From NCBI GenBank assembly GCA_021613535.1, contig CP075492.1, forward strand, positions 10,044,001-10,108,000: DNA of 64,000 nucleotides, read 5' to 3'. The stretch comes from Adineta vaga (Eukaryota > Rotifera). The notes below the pieces were generated by a model. It saw only the letters and a list, made by a program, of their open reading frames with translations, ran no database searches and was not told where the DNA came from. A program made the position numbers and the translations under genes. Shown piece by piece: positions 43,735 through 57,800 of this stretch (positions within the stretch are counted from its first letter, which is position 1; each line of letters begins with the position of its first letter).

Positions 43735-46700
43735 ATGACTCGTTTCGAAGAAAAACTTTATTTACAAAGCGTTTTCGATGCAATCGATCAAGTTTACAAT
43801 ATGAAGAAATCTCAAAAACATTCAACTTATGAAGAACGTTTGCGTGCTTCATTTAATAAATTACTTATACCTGATTGGTATAATCATGATTATACATCAA
43901 CTAATGGCTTACGAAAAACAAAATCTCATGGACATGTACCTCGAGTCAAACGCAATAACAATAATAATAATAATAATAGCAATAATAATAACAACAACAT
44001 TATTAATAATGATGATACACCAGATACATCAATCTCATCATCAATTAATTCACCTCATCTATCTAATGGTGCAAATCACCAATCCTATCGTCATCGTTCG
44101 ACAAGTCGATCTTGGTCTGAAAGAGCTCCAATTCGACGTGATTCAACTACATCTAGTTACGATACAAATGGAAGTGTTATCAATGGTCGACGATCGACGA
44201 CTTCGAATGGTTCATCAACATACGCACCAGGTGTTCAACGTGTGGCTCAATCATCAACATGGTATAAACCACGCGTCTTTTCACCGAAAATAAACAATGG
44301 CAACACTAATGGACATTTAAATGAAGCACCTAAACCGCTGCCAAGATGCTCAAAAATTGGTAAGTGAGATTTAATTATTGGAAATTTATTTATATTTGTA
44401 TATATACTTTGAGTGGTAATAATTTTGATTATGTGAACTTTCGATTTTGACATCATATACATGTATATATAACAATTATGTAATGATACTGATAAGATAT
44501 AGTTTGTCGACATCACACTCATCAACTTTTTTCTTTCTTCTTCTAACAATCATAAATTTCAAATTTAACGCAATAGTTATCAATGAAAGTGTTCTGTTAG
44601 TTATATTATGTGCGTTCGATTATAATTATTATATCAGTTTAGACATCCATCTCACGGTTGTGTGTGATCTGTTAGTGATAGATCAAAGAAAAACGTGATT
44701 GACGCTTGTATGTCGTGTCATTAATAGATGTGGTACATTAACATTGACAAGGCATATGCAGTTACTTGTCAGTCTATCTATTTCTCTCACTCTCTCTCGC
44801 GCGCGCTATTTTTTTGCTTGATAAATTCTCGTTTTATTATATGGTGCATCATGCCTATTCGACCGATAGTTAATTCATTTTTTTCCTTTCATATACATAT
44901 TTATAAGGGTATAGATTTTGCAATGCATGTTTTGAAAACAAATATATTATAACAAGAGGATGAAAATGTATTGATAATGAATTCGCTTTGAAATGAATCA
45001 CTTAGTATGTGTGTGTGTGTGTGTGTATGTATGTTTATGGGTCTCTGATTGATTGCTTATGAAAATTAAATATGTGATTATTGCTGTCAGTGAGCTGTAG
45101 AATATGTAGGAAGAAAAAAACAACAACAACAACAACATTCTATGTTAATCTCATTGATATTAAGACGAATATTTTGTTTTTATTAAAAGAAAGCAAAATG
45201 AAAATGAATTCTGCTCTAGGTCACATTATGCCATTCTAATATTATTCCAGTCACAAGCTCTTGTTCATGTAGGATATACTAGTTGAGTACTAGATCAATG
45301 GGAGCAAACATTTTTCTAAATCTATCTAAATAGTAAATATGTGCTCGTTCGATCAACCTATTCGTAGTTAGATAATATTAAAGTAAAGGTTATCAATCAT
45401 TTCCATGGTATATATGTTAATGTTTTCGAAAAGTAGTAGTACTGTAAATGATTGACTAAATTATTTCACGGTAATCAAGTTGTGAATCTTTTTATCGTGA
45501 AAAACATGACTTCGTAATTGTAATATTTGGTATGTTACTTTAGAGACGTTCTTCTTTGAATAATGCCTAACGATTGGAACTGCACTTGTCTCATTGACGT
45601 TCTTTTTTTCTTTAACAAATAAAAGAACGACGTACAGAAAGAGTGTGGCACATGCAGAACGAGTTTTACATATATATTTCAAAGAAAATATGTATTCTCA
45701 CAAACAAGAGAACGAGAAATAAGGAAAAAAAAGAAAAAAGCAAGCAAGAATGTCAATGTAGACAAATGTGCATATGCGTGTGTCTGTATGCTTAACTTGT
45801 AACCTACACCCAACAAAGGAAAAAAGACAAGAGGAGGAGGAGTAAAAAAAAGTTCTTTTTTTCTCTCATTTTCTTGATTCCATTCAATCAACAAGTTACT
45901 ATACTTTGTTATTGTTAATGAAGACATATAAAATAGAATGGACAAGTGCTAAAAGACAAAAATAGGATTTGTAAAATTGATTAAACAAAACACGTTTGAA
46001 TTAAAAATTTTCTTCTTTCTTCTGATTTCGTCTTTTTTTATTTTTCGTTAATATGTATTTTACAAAACCAACTATACAAATATGTCCACCTGTTGACAGT
46101 CAGTTATTTATTCCCATCATTTGATCGTTAAGTTAAAAGAAAAAAAAAAAGTTTTTACCTCTTGTCTTTTTTATTCGGAACTAATTTACCGTTTTGTTTT
46201 TTTTCTTCGTCGTCTTTTACGCGTTTTCGTATTTTTTACGACTAAGTTTCAATATACTTTTTAAGCAAGTAGAAGAAAAAGGATTAGTTGTTTCGTATTC
46301 TTTATCTTAACAACCTTCAAATCATGCCTATGCATTCATTGGCATCTATCGATTTATATCTTCCCTTTGGTCAAAATAGAAATGAATGGATGTATTTGTA
46401 TGCATTTATACACAGGAGAATTTGTATTCGAAGTTTTTTTTTTGATTACATGCGTGTGTGCGTGCCTGAGGCTGCGGTAATCGTAATATCATTAAAATCA
46501 CCTCCTTCGCTCGTTTTTATGTCTCATATGCCTATCTTTTTGCTTTCTTTAGATCAAGAACGTCGACATCCAAACGATTCTACTTCCTCTTCAAAAAATG
46601 ATCATGTTCGACGCCCGATAAAACCACGTACAATGGCTCAAGCACAAATACCCATAGAAGATTCGCTTCTTGATGTCTCATCAGATGCTGACATTACGAT

Positions 46701-49700
46701 TGTTCAAAAGTGTAAGAATATATATATATTTTACTATAAATATCAAAGATAATAATTCAAATTTGATATGTTTAGCACCTTCAACTCCAGCAGATAGAAA
46801 CTCGACAGCAAATATAACTCGTACAGATTCACTGAGAAGTATTTCTTCCGACGCTGAATCGTATCGATCAGCAATTTTACCTTCAACAGATAAAAATCTT
46901 ATAGCAACAGATTCTTCATCTTATGCTAGTGTTAATGAAAGATGTTTGTCACCATCAACAGATTCGTATCATACCGCACATGCAGGTGATACATCATCAT
47001 CATCATCAATAACTGGATATGAAACACCAACACCACAATTAGATGATGATAATGTGACATTATCAATACATAGTTCACTTTCAGATTTAAGCCATGCTGA
47101 AACATTAGAACCAAATGCCGAAGGTAATTAAAATGTGTACATTGAATAAGATCAACATTTTCTTTTGCCTTCGAAATATAATAAGAAACATTATCATGAG
47201 TGAATTGAATAGGAGTGCGTAGTATGTATATATACAAGCAAAACTTTGAATAGATGAAGAAAAAAGGTAAGTCAGATTTGAAGTGGGTGTCAATAGAGAA
47301 AAGAAAAAAGTAATGTTCGATGACGAGAAATACAACTGTTGCAGTAGAGAGTAATGAAAAAAGAACCGCTTTTTTTGTCATTTTCGCCGCATGTATTCAG
47401 ACACAAAATAAGCGTCTTTTGCATTTGCATTCGCATTGAAGGTAGTTGTATGTGAATAGCAGTCATTCCTTTCTTCGCTCGAACAATTATTGTAGGAGAC
47501 AGCTTAGACATATTAACTGTGTACATCATGTCTACATATAGGTCTTAACTGTTAATGAATGTAAGTTAAAATGTATGTTTGTGTTTATTCTCTTGAGACA
47601 TTCAACATGAAATGGCAATGTACACTTGCACGATGTTGACTCATTTTCCGGTGAGTTAACTGTTCATCTCTACGTGCATATAGATCGTTTATAAATACAT
47701 ACACGTGTTATTTTTTATATTGTTTTTGATTCTTTTTGTCGAGAATGAATATATATAGTTACGATAATAGAATGAATGTTCACTGTCTCTATTACGAAGA
47801 AAAAGAGAATCGAAACGATGACGCATGCGTACATACACATGCACGCACCATACATTGAGGACCCTTTCTTTTCTTATCACTATTTATTTCTTCCCTCTTT
47901 TTCGTTCTATTTCAATAGATCTCGACATCGCTGCCGTTTCAATAGCAGAACACAACTCTACTCTTATTCCATCAGTTACTATTGGTATGGAACATTCACC
48001 ATTACTAACAATTACATCCACTCCATTAAATGTTGACAATTCAACAACAATTGAATCTCGTCCAATTGAAAATATAAATCACAATGATGACTCCATAGAA
48101 ACAGATATTCAACGTAATATTCCAATACAAAATGAATCCTCTGATATTCGTGAAATTTCTAATGAAGAAATCTTACGTGAAATTGATATAAATGCTGTTG
48201 GTGATGAATTTTTCCTATTTTCACCAAGTGATACAAATGATAATCAAGAAGTATCGAATTCATTGAATGATAATCATCGATTTCAACATATTGAAAGTCC
48301 ATTACATACATCCAAACGTATATTTACTATGGAAGATAATAATGATTCTACTTCGAATAGTTTTCATTTATCTACAACTAATAATCCATTTGGTTATGAT
48401 GATAATCAAACGAATCATTCTTCAATTATGATAACTAATTTAGATGATATATTAATTGAAGATGACGATGAAGGAACTCATTATTTAAATGGAAGTTTTC
48501 GTCGTCCAATTCAAGAAGATATTCTTTATGAAGTTGAACATGAAAATAGTCTTTCGGATCATAGTCAAAATACTTCATCAATTGTTACTACTATCGATGA
48601 TAAAGTAAATCTTCATTTCTTACTAATTCTATAGACATATATCTTCTATTTATAGATATCAAATAAATATGATACAAATATTGATTATTTAACAACAATT
48701 GACTGTCCTATTATCAATAATATTCAAGAGGAAACTTCATTAATTCAAAATGAAAAACAATCAATATCATCAAGAGCAACTGATAATAATATTCTTCCTA
48801 TCTATATTCTACCACCATTGTATACAACATCTAAATCTGAAGAACATCCAACATCACTTCATATCGATACAAGCGATAATCTTGATAAATGGGATTCAGT
48901 TATAAATAAATATACTGATCTAACAAGTCCATCAGCATATACATCAAAAATTCGTCATCGACATTATTCTGTTGGATCTTATTATGATCATAAAACAACA
49001 ACAGTTACATTACATCCCAATCATTCCATGTATTTTCTTGGTAGTGCACCCGTTAGTCCACTAAGTCGAACTTCAACAACAAGTAGTGAATCATATTATC
49101 ATGTTCATCATTATCCTAGTCCAATCTCCTATGATAATGTATCATTAAGTGCATTAAGACGCGTGAATCCATTTCTTGATTCTAATACATATGTACCATT
49201 CACATCCAATTATAATTATCGACGAACGACAGAATATCGTTCATCATCATTGAATCGAGAAGAAAAATCTCGTACAATTACATATACATCACCAAAAATG
49301 ACATCCAAATCAGTTGAAAGAACAATTCCTGTAAGTTTTTTTTTTCAAAAAACTATTTTCGTTAGTTCTCATGAGAGAAAACGAACTAATTCAGACGAAA
49401 AAGAAAAGTCGTCGGTTGTTGACGTTGCTCTCGGCAATTTAGTTTCGAATCATTTTCTTTTGAAAGAAAAAAGTGATTGAAACTTGTTTTTTTGTTGACT
49501 TGAATTTATTTATTCAAATACTTATTACGCTGTTGATGAAAGCAATTGAATAGTGTTATTCATAAACAAGTTAAAAGCTATATAATAGATTTTATGTCAA
49601 CATATGTGAAGAATCACACTCGATCTTTCCTTGTGTTAATTTTGGAAACATTTCCTCATTCCTTTAGTTTTTCTTGCAAATTATATTCGTATGGTCGCGA

Positions 49701-52700
49701 TTTATACTTGAAATTTATCCTGTAGGACGGATTAAATATATATATATACTTGAACTTTTCGTATAAACATATTCTTTTATTAAAGCAAATTTTAAATATG
49801 AAACGTGTTCTTGACATATAACAATATGAAAGGTAGAATATTGATAAGAAGAGTAATTCTAAGATATTATTAGTTGACCTTGAGAAATTGATGTAACGAG
49901 AAAAAATCAATATTGTTTATTTTTGTTTAGATAATACAAACTGAACGAATGACATCTCCACCTCAATCGATTACATCACCGCCATCTATACGTACAAGTT
50001 CCGTCGCATTTCCTCAATATGAAATTCCTATTATTCGTCCGAAACCACTTCATCGAACTTCAGTTTCTCCACCACCTCCAACGCCACCTCCTCGTCCTGC
50101 TTTATTCGAACAAGAATCTTCATTTATTCGACGAACTATGACTCCAAAACATCCTACATCATCATCTCCTCGATCTTCTCTCTTAGATCGAGAACTATCA
50201 TCACCTCCACCACTACCACCACCGATGCGTCCCAAAACAAGTCGAGGCCGTGTTCGCACACCTTCTCCTCCGCCGATACGAGCAAAACCCAAAGAAAAAG
50301 GCTATTCACATAATATTTATCAAGAAATAGATTCCACATCGACAGATGATGATCATGTACAAACAACAAATCCCGACCTACAATTCATACGTGGCGCTAT
50401 TGAACGTGTTTTTCATTTTCATGGTGACTCTACAACAGATACAACAAGTGAATCAAGTACATACTATGATGAAGCAGTTGACAGAAATCGAAAAACATCG
50501 AAAACAACTTCAAATCAATATCCAGCTGTTGAAGCTATTCAACGTTTTTATCATCATAAGCCTTCACCAGAATCAGAAAAACGTATATCAAATGAACAAG
50601 TGACTAATCTTGATGATGTTATAGTTAGTAATTCATCCATATCGAAGAAAACAACCAGTCGTTCCATACCTGTTACAGGTCAAAAAGTGATTTATTCGAA
50701 AACGAAATCAAAATCAACGAATCATGAACGAGGCAGTTCAGATGAAATCGATGATACATTAAATGATATTGAAGATGTTGATTCTCATGATGAAAAATTT
50801 AAACGTCAAACCATCAATCATTCTGACTCTCATACGAGTAATGAAAATTCACCCATACATTCAACTGATCTTTCATTAAAAACCAAGGCTACATCACAGC
50901 AAACGCAAACAATAGGACAAGTATGAAGACTTTTAAATTGAGTTGTTCTCGACATAGTCCAGGCCAATGAAATGAATGAATTTAATGAAATCTGACGCGC
51001 TAGATGATTTCCTTCCTGTTCTGCTTTTAGAGGCAATTCGAGAAAATGATAATTAATGGATAGTATTCTGTTTTCCTTTTTCTTTATAGACAAAAATTAT
51101 CAAGAGGATTGAAAGGAAATAACTGAGAAGAAAGACTTATTTTCTTTCTCTTTTTGAAAAAATAACGTTGATAAACGATTCACTACGAGAAAGAAGGAAA
51201 TCTTGATTGAATCAATATTCAGATAATTAGAAGTTTGTTTGTGGTTAATTTGAACAAACAATTCTTTCTTAGAAAACTTGTCATAATCAATTTTTTCATT
51301 TCGATCTCTATAAAAAAATTCAATTATTCTATTCAATGTCCTTGACCTTATCGAATTTCATTAGAAGAAACGTTATAACATACTAACTATATAGAGAATT
51401 ACTCAAGCAAATAAAAGTTGAGGGATTTTTTTTCTTTATCCAAAAAAGAAATGAAAAAATTTGTAAGTTTTATATTCAATCACAAAAATGAATATTTTCA
51501 TTTTTTTTAGTCGAAATTATCGTATCCAATAATTCGAACAACAGTTCCTCCAATTGAAATTGTTACTGATATGATTATTGAAGGGGATGATATCGTTGAT
51601 AATCATAATGGTGAAATTCATCAAGTTTCAGATGATATGGTGATATTCTATGATGATATTGAAATTGTTGAAAATATCTCAAGTTCATGTTCATCAGAAT
51701 CAGGATCAATATCAAGATCAAGCTCATCGACGTCGTCAGCAACTCATCATTATTCCAAACCAGCAAATATTTCTATAACAGAACCACCACCTATTCCAGC
51801 ACGAACATTAAAACCAAGTCATTTAATCAATAATAATGAACCACAACAACAACAACAACAACAACAACAGAAATCACCAACAATCATCACCAATCGAACA
51901 TATGAATTAGAAAAGGCATCGATTCGAAAAAAGTTCGATGTCAATACTGTCAATGATATGATAAATCGTACTGATTATAATATGGAACCATCTTCAGCAC
52001 ATCGTCATCCATCAGCTAGACATTTTGTTGGTAAATTAAATAGTGATGATTCAGCATCACAATCGGTTGTTACCAATGGACATAGACGTACACCAACAAA
52101 AACATTATCTGCATCCATACCAGTTCGTTCAGCATCAGCACTTCCAACTGTTGATAAATCTCGCTCAGTTATTGCTGATACAAATGCATTAGTCAAACAA
52201 ATACAAACATCTCTAAGTCGAAATTCTCTACATGATACACAAATCCAACCAAAAACTCTTTCGACATCATCGAAAGATTTACGTGCATTCGTATCATCGA
52301 CTTATTCTCCAACTGATGAAAATACTATTGATGATAATGGTATGGTTCATATACGACCACATACAAATAATGCAGAAGAACAAATATTTAAAAGACAAGC
52401 ACGTTTATCAAAAAGTTTTCATAATGTTTCCGAATACAATAGTACTGACCAATATCCTACGAATGATCATAATTCAATATTGAAAACACAACCATCAAAA
52501 TCTGTCGAAAATAATCTTGATCAAGTTAAAGAAACTCAAACTAAACAAAAACAGTTACCATTAAATTTGACATCAGTTGTGACAAGCACTTCATTTTCAG
52601 CACTAACAAATGGCGAAGAAAATGCAAGATTACTGGTAAATAACTCATTAGATCTAAGAAATAAGAATTAATCCGAATATTATTCGATTCACATAAAAAA

Positions 52701-53858
52701 AGACTTTCTTTTTTGAAGCACTTAGCTGATGAACCATAAAGTATTTCCGATAATAGACTTTGCACTTCTCTATCTAGTTAATGGATGACATCTTTTCTAC
52801 TAGAATGAACGGATGTTTCTCATCTATATCTCATCATACTTTCCATACTTCTGAACAAAATAAAATTCCCACAGCACAGTCTAAACACACAATATATTGT
52901 TTCTTCTAAATTTTAGTCAATGAAATGGTATACGGGACAAGTGAGTGAAAACTCAGAAATATGTTACAATCATACACATCATTTGGATGGTCATGATCTT
53001 CTCGCTGGATATATATCTACACATAGTAATCAAGAAACACAGAAATTATTTGCTCGTCTACAAGCATCAAATGATGCTCGTATACATGCAGCACTTGATG
53101 ATATTGGATCACGTGTTGCTCAATTTGATGCATCAAAAACACAAGGAGATATTCATGTATTTATGCGATATCTTGAATCTCGATTACGTGATTTAAGCAA
53201 TAAAAGATCGTTAAACAAACTTGTAATCAAAGATACTATCAACAATGGGCAACCTTTAGATAATATATCAACGAAAAGTCGAACCAGTTCAACAGGTACA
53301 GGTGTTACCAAGGATAATTTATCAACACGACAATTTGGTCGACAACATATTCGACCGTCCAATAATATGGGAGGAGGTGGTAGCAACAGCAGCAACAACA
53401 CAGGAATGAATGGTCATCAAACCACTCCTCCACGACGTTCGAGCCAATCAAGTACTAATCAAGGTAAAAAAAAACTAATTAACAAGTAATTGTTGATCTT
53501 ATTTTATTAAATTGTTTTAGAAAATCCAGAAGCTTTTGATGATATGTTAAATACTGTGTTAGGTCTTCCAAAGAAAGGAGTATCAACGTTACCTCAAACA
53601 TTTCCTTTTAAACGAGAGAAACCGACTCCTTTAATACAACCACAAATAGCAACGAGTACAACTACAACTAATAAAAGTGGACGAGATATTGGTAAACGTT
53701 TATTTGAAAGTGGAACATACAAAGATCCTCGTTTAATTTATGATGTTAGTAATCAATCATGTTATTTAGTATTGTTTTTCTAAATATTCTGATATTATAT
53801 ATTTTAGGGACCGAAAAGAAAAGAGAAAGAGGAACAACCTCTTGAAACATCCGTGTGA
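43735..53858 (+). CDS. Large disordered scaffold-like protein with C-terminal PDZ ligand
   Basis: Ten exons (43735-44359, 46553-46711, 46776-47123, 47919-48604, 48656-49330, 49931-50920, 51511-52635, 52917-53463, 53521-53744, 53808-53858) are phase-consistent and give 1809 aa. The N-terminal ~55 residues look ordered (FEEKLYLQSVFDAIDQVYNM, then YEERLRASFNKLLIPDWY) and WYKPRVFSP follows at about 180. Between are polyAsn, acidic, Ser/Thr and polyproline stretches (SPPPPTPPPRP, LPPPMRP), suggesting SH3/WW partners, and a polyGln run. A helical segment near the C-terminus (LFARLQASNDARIHAALDDIGSRVAQF) precedes a basic end. The last four residues, ETSV, fit a class I PDZ ligand and come from a 17-codon final exon. 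Family not recognised; role as a cytoskeletal/junction scaffold is inference. Confidence 0.75.
43951..44016 (+). repeat. AAT/AAC repeat coding polyasparagine
   Basis: AAY codon repeat within exon 1 of the 1809-aa gene, encoding two Asn runs split by a Ser. Length variation between alleles is likely. Confidence 0.8.
44360..46552 (+). other. Long first intron (2.2 kb) of the 1809-aa gene
   Basis: Both flanking exons are phase 1. The intron contains a GT microsatellite (45007-45026), a CAA repeat near 45120 and poly-T/poly-A runs. No nested gene is recognisable on either strand, although an undetected small exon is possible. Confidence 0.5.
45007..45026. repeat. GT microsatellite
   Basis: About ten GT units in intron 1 of the 1809-aa gene. 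Confidence 0.8.
51842..51870 (+). repeat. CAA repeat coding polyglutamine
   Basis: CAA/CAG codons in exon 7 of the 1809-aa gene, encoding about nine consecutive Gln residues. Confidence 0.8.
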
Positions 53859-54805
53859 TAGATGAAAACGATCATGTGTGCAATTCAATTGTTTCTCTTT
53901 CTCTACTGTGATACAAAAAAACAAAACAAAACAAAAACATGCTTGCCGACAACATAGAGATTCTATTCACAGAGAATGACTCTGTGTACGTTTTAACTCG
54001 GTGTTTTCTTTTTCTGTATAGACATTATGTTCGTAAAATCCGAGCCAAATTAAAGTTCTTCATTGGCTAATTATTTTTTCCTTTATACATCATTCGTTTC
54101 TTCTTTTTAGTATCGAAATATTAATATACAAATTTCATAATCTTGATTTGTACAATTTCTGTCTTTTTTTCTTTTTTCGGTCTGCTTTTTTCTTTCTTCC
54201 GTGCGAGTGCTTGTGCATGCTTTATTCTGATGATCTGTTAGTTATTATCTTTGTCATGAAAGCTTTATTGCTGTTTGTGTACAATTTTAGTGTTCCATGT
54301 GGAGAATCTTTTTTTGTCTTCTTTTGTTTGTTAAAAGTTTTTTTTCTCTTTTGTCTTCTTTTTCTTTTGCTACAAATCAAAATATTATGTTGAATTTCAA
54401 TAAGAAGAATTGATAATAAGCATATAAAACATTGGAAGTTTAATGATATCTATTCTTTCGTATGTTAAATATTATATTTAGAGAATTTGAAAGATTGACA
54501 ACCTCTTTCAAACGAATTTATTAGATTATCGAACTGTCAAAAGTATAAATTCTCAAGAGAAATTTATCGATAATAATGCATACTCTTACTCTAGACTATC
54601 TAATACATGTAAAATGGTTTATTTTAAGCTTTTTTGCTGAAGGCTACTCTTGTAGATCAAAATATTTTTAGAATGAATAGAAAACATGTATCTATTTTTA
54701 CTAGTAGAATAATGTTTTGAATAACAATTTTAATTTTTTATTATATTGATTAATCTAACAATTGACTATGATAAGAAAAAAATATATAGAGAGATAAATC
54801 GACGT
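53859..54805. other. Intergenic, 947 bp, convergent 3' ends
   Basis: Lies between the stop of the 1809-aa gene and the stop of the ATRX-type gene. An AAAAC repeat is at about 53916-53938, with T-rich sequence at 54150-54370. No gene is seen. Confidence 0.5.
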
Positions 54806-57800
54806 TCAGTTTTTAGTTGGCATATGTTTTTGTCGTAAAAGATCCATCATTTGACCTGGTATAACTCGTATAATGGACTCATCAGGTAAAGGTACTGATA
54901 CTGTATTATTACGTCCATACACACGTGTTTTTGATAAGTCATCTAAATCAATATTACATTATTGTAAACAAAAAAGTTCTCAACAATTCATATATGTAAA
55001 TACCTTCATGCTGTGCTTGTTTTCGTTCTTCTTCAGTTAAATTTTCTTCATCACGATGAACTAAAAGTGAATCATGTTCACGATAGGAAACAATTAAATC
55101 ATTATATTCATCCATTAATTTTCTTAAAACTTTATCTTTGATTCTATCAGCATCATATTTATCCAATGGATCATTGTCAATGTCGGGTTCAAATCGATAG
55201 AGTTGAGAAAGTTCATCGTTAGTGAAATGTCGATCAAGTTGTTTAGCATCAACAACACGTTGTGACATAGCTTGTTTAGTTATTTGTCGTTTATAAATCT
55301 TCTCTTCCATCGTACCTTTGCCAATGATACCTATTATAGAAAATACAATAGTCTTCTTAGAGATGATCTAGAACACTTTCATTCAACACTTACGGTAAAC
55401 ATAAACAGGTTTCTTTTGTCCAAGTCGATATGAACGAAACATTGCTTGCAGATCATGTGCTTAAAAAAGATAACAATACTATCTCTAAAGTAAAATGTAC
55501 ACATTAGATTATACCTGGATTCCAGCTAACATCAAAAATAATAACACGATTAGCTGAATAAAGATTAATACCAATACCACCAGCCATTGTTGAAATTAGA
55601 AATAGACGACCACGACTGTTATCCGGTTCGTTAAATGATTTAATATCAGCTGCTCTTTGTTTAATTGGAACCTTACCTAAACGTTTTTTGTTGTTGTTGT
55701 AATGAACCCTTTTATTACCGAATCAATGATGAATAAAATATGCTTACCATCCATACGAAAATAATCTGCACCTTTTACCCATTTAGGTGATGATGCTCTT
55801 GAACTCCATCGTTCAAGCCATTGTTCAATATAATCAAGTGCAAGTAAACTTCGAGTGAATACCAGTAATTTATCACCAATGGTTTCACATTCATTGAGAA
55901 TAGCACGAAATAATTCAAATTTACCTGATAGTTCGATCTAAATTAGTAGAAAAGCCATGTATTAAACTGTTTTATGACAGTAAAACTTACATCAAATTGT
56001 GATTGATTTACATCAAACATATCGTACCACCATTCTTTTTTCATTGCTTTTTCTACGACTTCCGCTTTACTGCTACAGACGGAATCATCATCATCATCAT
56101 TGTCATCTGCATTTGAAAAATATTTGCTGATTTTCTGTTGAGGAATTGTCGTAGTCATATTCTAATAGAAACTCTCCATCAATATTCTTTGTTTGCTAAA
56201 TAATCACAAAAGAATTACTTACTGATTGTGAAAATTTGGGTTTAGGTTTTTGTTTAATATGTTTTTGAGTTCTTGATCCTCCTTCATCATCATCAATGTC
56301 ATCTGGATCATCTTGGAAAAATTGATCAGTTTCTATTTGATCTTGTCCTTTTAAATATTTATGAAAACCATCAATAAAATGTGGTTTAAGTAACCATGGA
56401 TGCTAAAAGACAGAACTAAAGTGATCGAAAATGATAGTACAAAGAATAATTACTTACTGTCCAAATTTTCATTAAATATTGATAATCACCGAGCAATTTA
56501 GCCATATCTAAGGAGAATTATTTTCATGAATATTTATCGCCAATGAAATTATACTTACTCAATCGAGATGTTGGATCAATATCTTGAATTAATAGATATG
56601 TTCGATATAATTCTTGTTGTATTGGCATACATTTAATTTTAACAGCTAAATTAAGATCAATAAATAGATTATATGGTAAGTGTATATAATATGATATGAC
56701 ATACCATATTCAAATTTTGGTGGCAAAAATGATCGTAAGACTTCAAAATCACGTCGATGAAGAACCGTTTTTAAACGTTGATTTAAAGCATATGCTCGAC
56801 GTCGCATATAAGCAACATCACCTGGAGAACTATCTTTATGTTGACCAGCTTCGATTGGTATTCGAAAATTACGAGAAAATTCATGTTCACTACCTAAACA
56901 ATTAATCTATTACTATATCATAATTAATAGAAAATAAAACTAACCAAGATAGTTTGGTTTACAAAAATTAATCATTGCATAATATTCTTTGAGATTATTT
57001 TGCATGGGTGTACCGGTCAACACTATGCGACGTAGTGTACGTACTTCATTTACTACACGTGTCACAGCAGTCTTCGGATTTTTACTAGGTATGAATAAAT
57101 TTTAAAAAACATTGTTGACAATATGTCAAGAATTGACAAGAAAACTTACATCATATGACCTTCGTCACACACAATAAGATCTGGACCAGGTGATTGAAGA
57201 TATTTTCCTATAGACAAAACCAATGTTCTTTTCTATATGTAGTTTCGATGCATAAACAACATACGATATTTTGCAATAGTAGCTAAATCAGCTTTAGTTT
57301 TAGTTGCTTTCTTTTTCCATCCTTGATCACTGTCACTTGAGGAAGTTTCATCACTATCTTCAGTTGATTTTGGTTTTTTCTTTGTCTTTTTACGTGGTGT
57401 CTTAACTGTAGGATCTGATGCATAATTTAATAAACGATACATTTCATAACCCATTATCAAGATACCACCACCTTCATACCACTAAACGATTACAAAGTAC
57501 ATATATCAATACTGTTTTACTTCAATTTTTACATACACGACGAAGAAATTGAAGACGATCCTTTTTAGCAATATCATCCGCATTAAATAAATAGACATCG
57601 ATACGAGGTTCTAAACTTCCAATCCATTGTCGAAATTCATTTCTCCAACTAGAAAATTTAACTTCGACATGAAATGATCTATTTCAATATGAATTCATAC
57701 TTGTTCGCAGTATTTAATGGACAAAGAATTAATACACGATTAATATGTGTTAATTTTTTATAACGAAATAATGTATGAATTAATGATATTGTCGTAAATG

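Noticed and set aside
46932-47381. 149-codon minus-strand open frame opposite exon 3 of the 1809-aa gene
   Set aside because: Antisense shadow of a His/Ser/Thr-rich coding exon; it extends into intron sequence with no start context.
50050-50292. Gly/Arg-rich minus-strand frame opposite the polyproline exon
   Set aside because: Antisense of proline codons gives glycine runs; the plus-strand exon is phase-consistent and explains the sequence.
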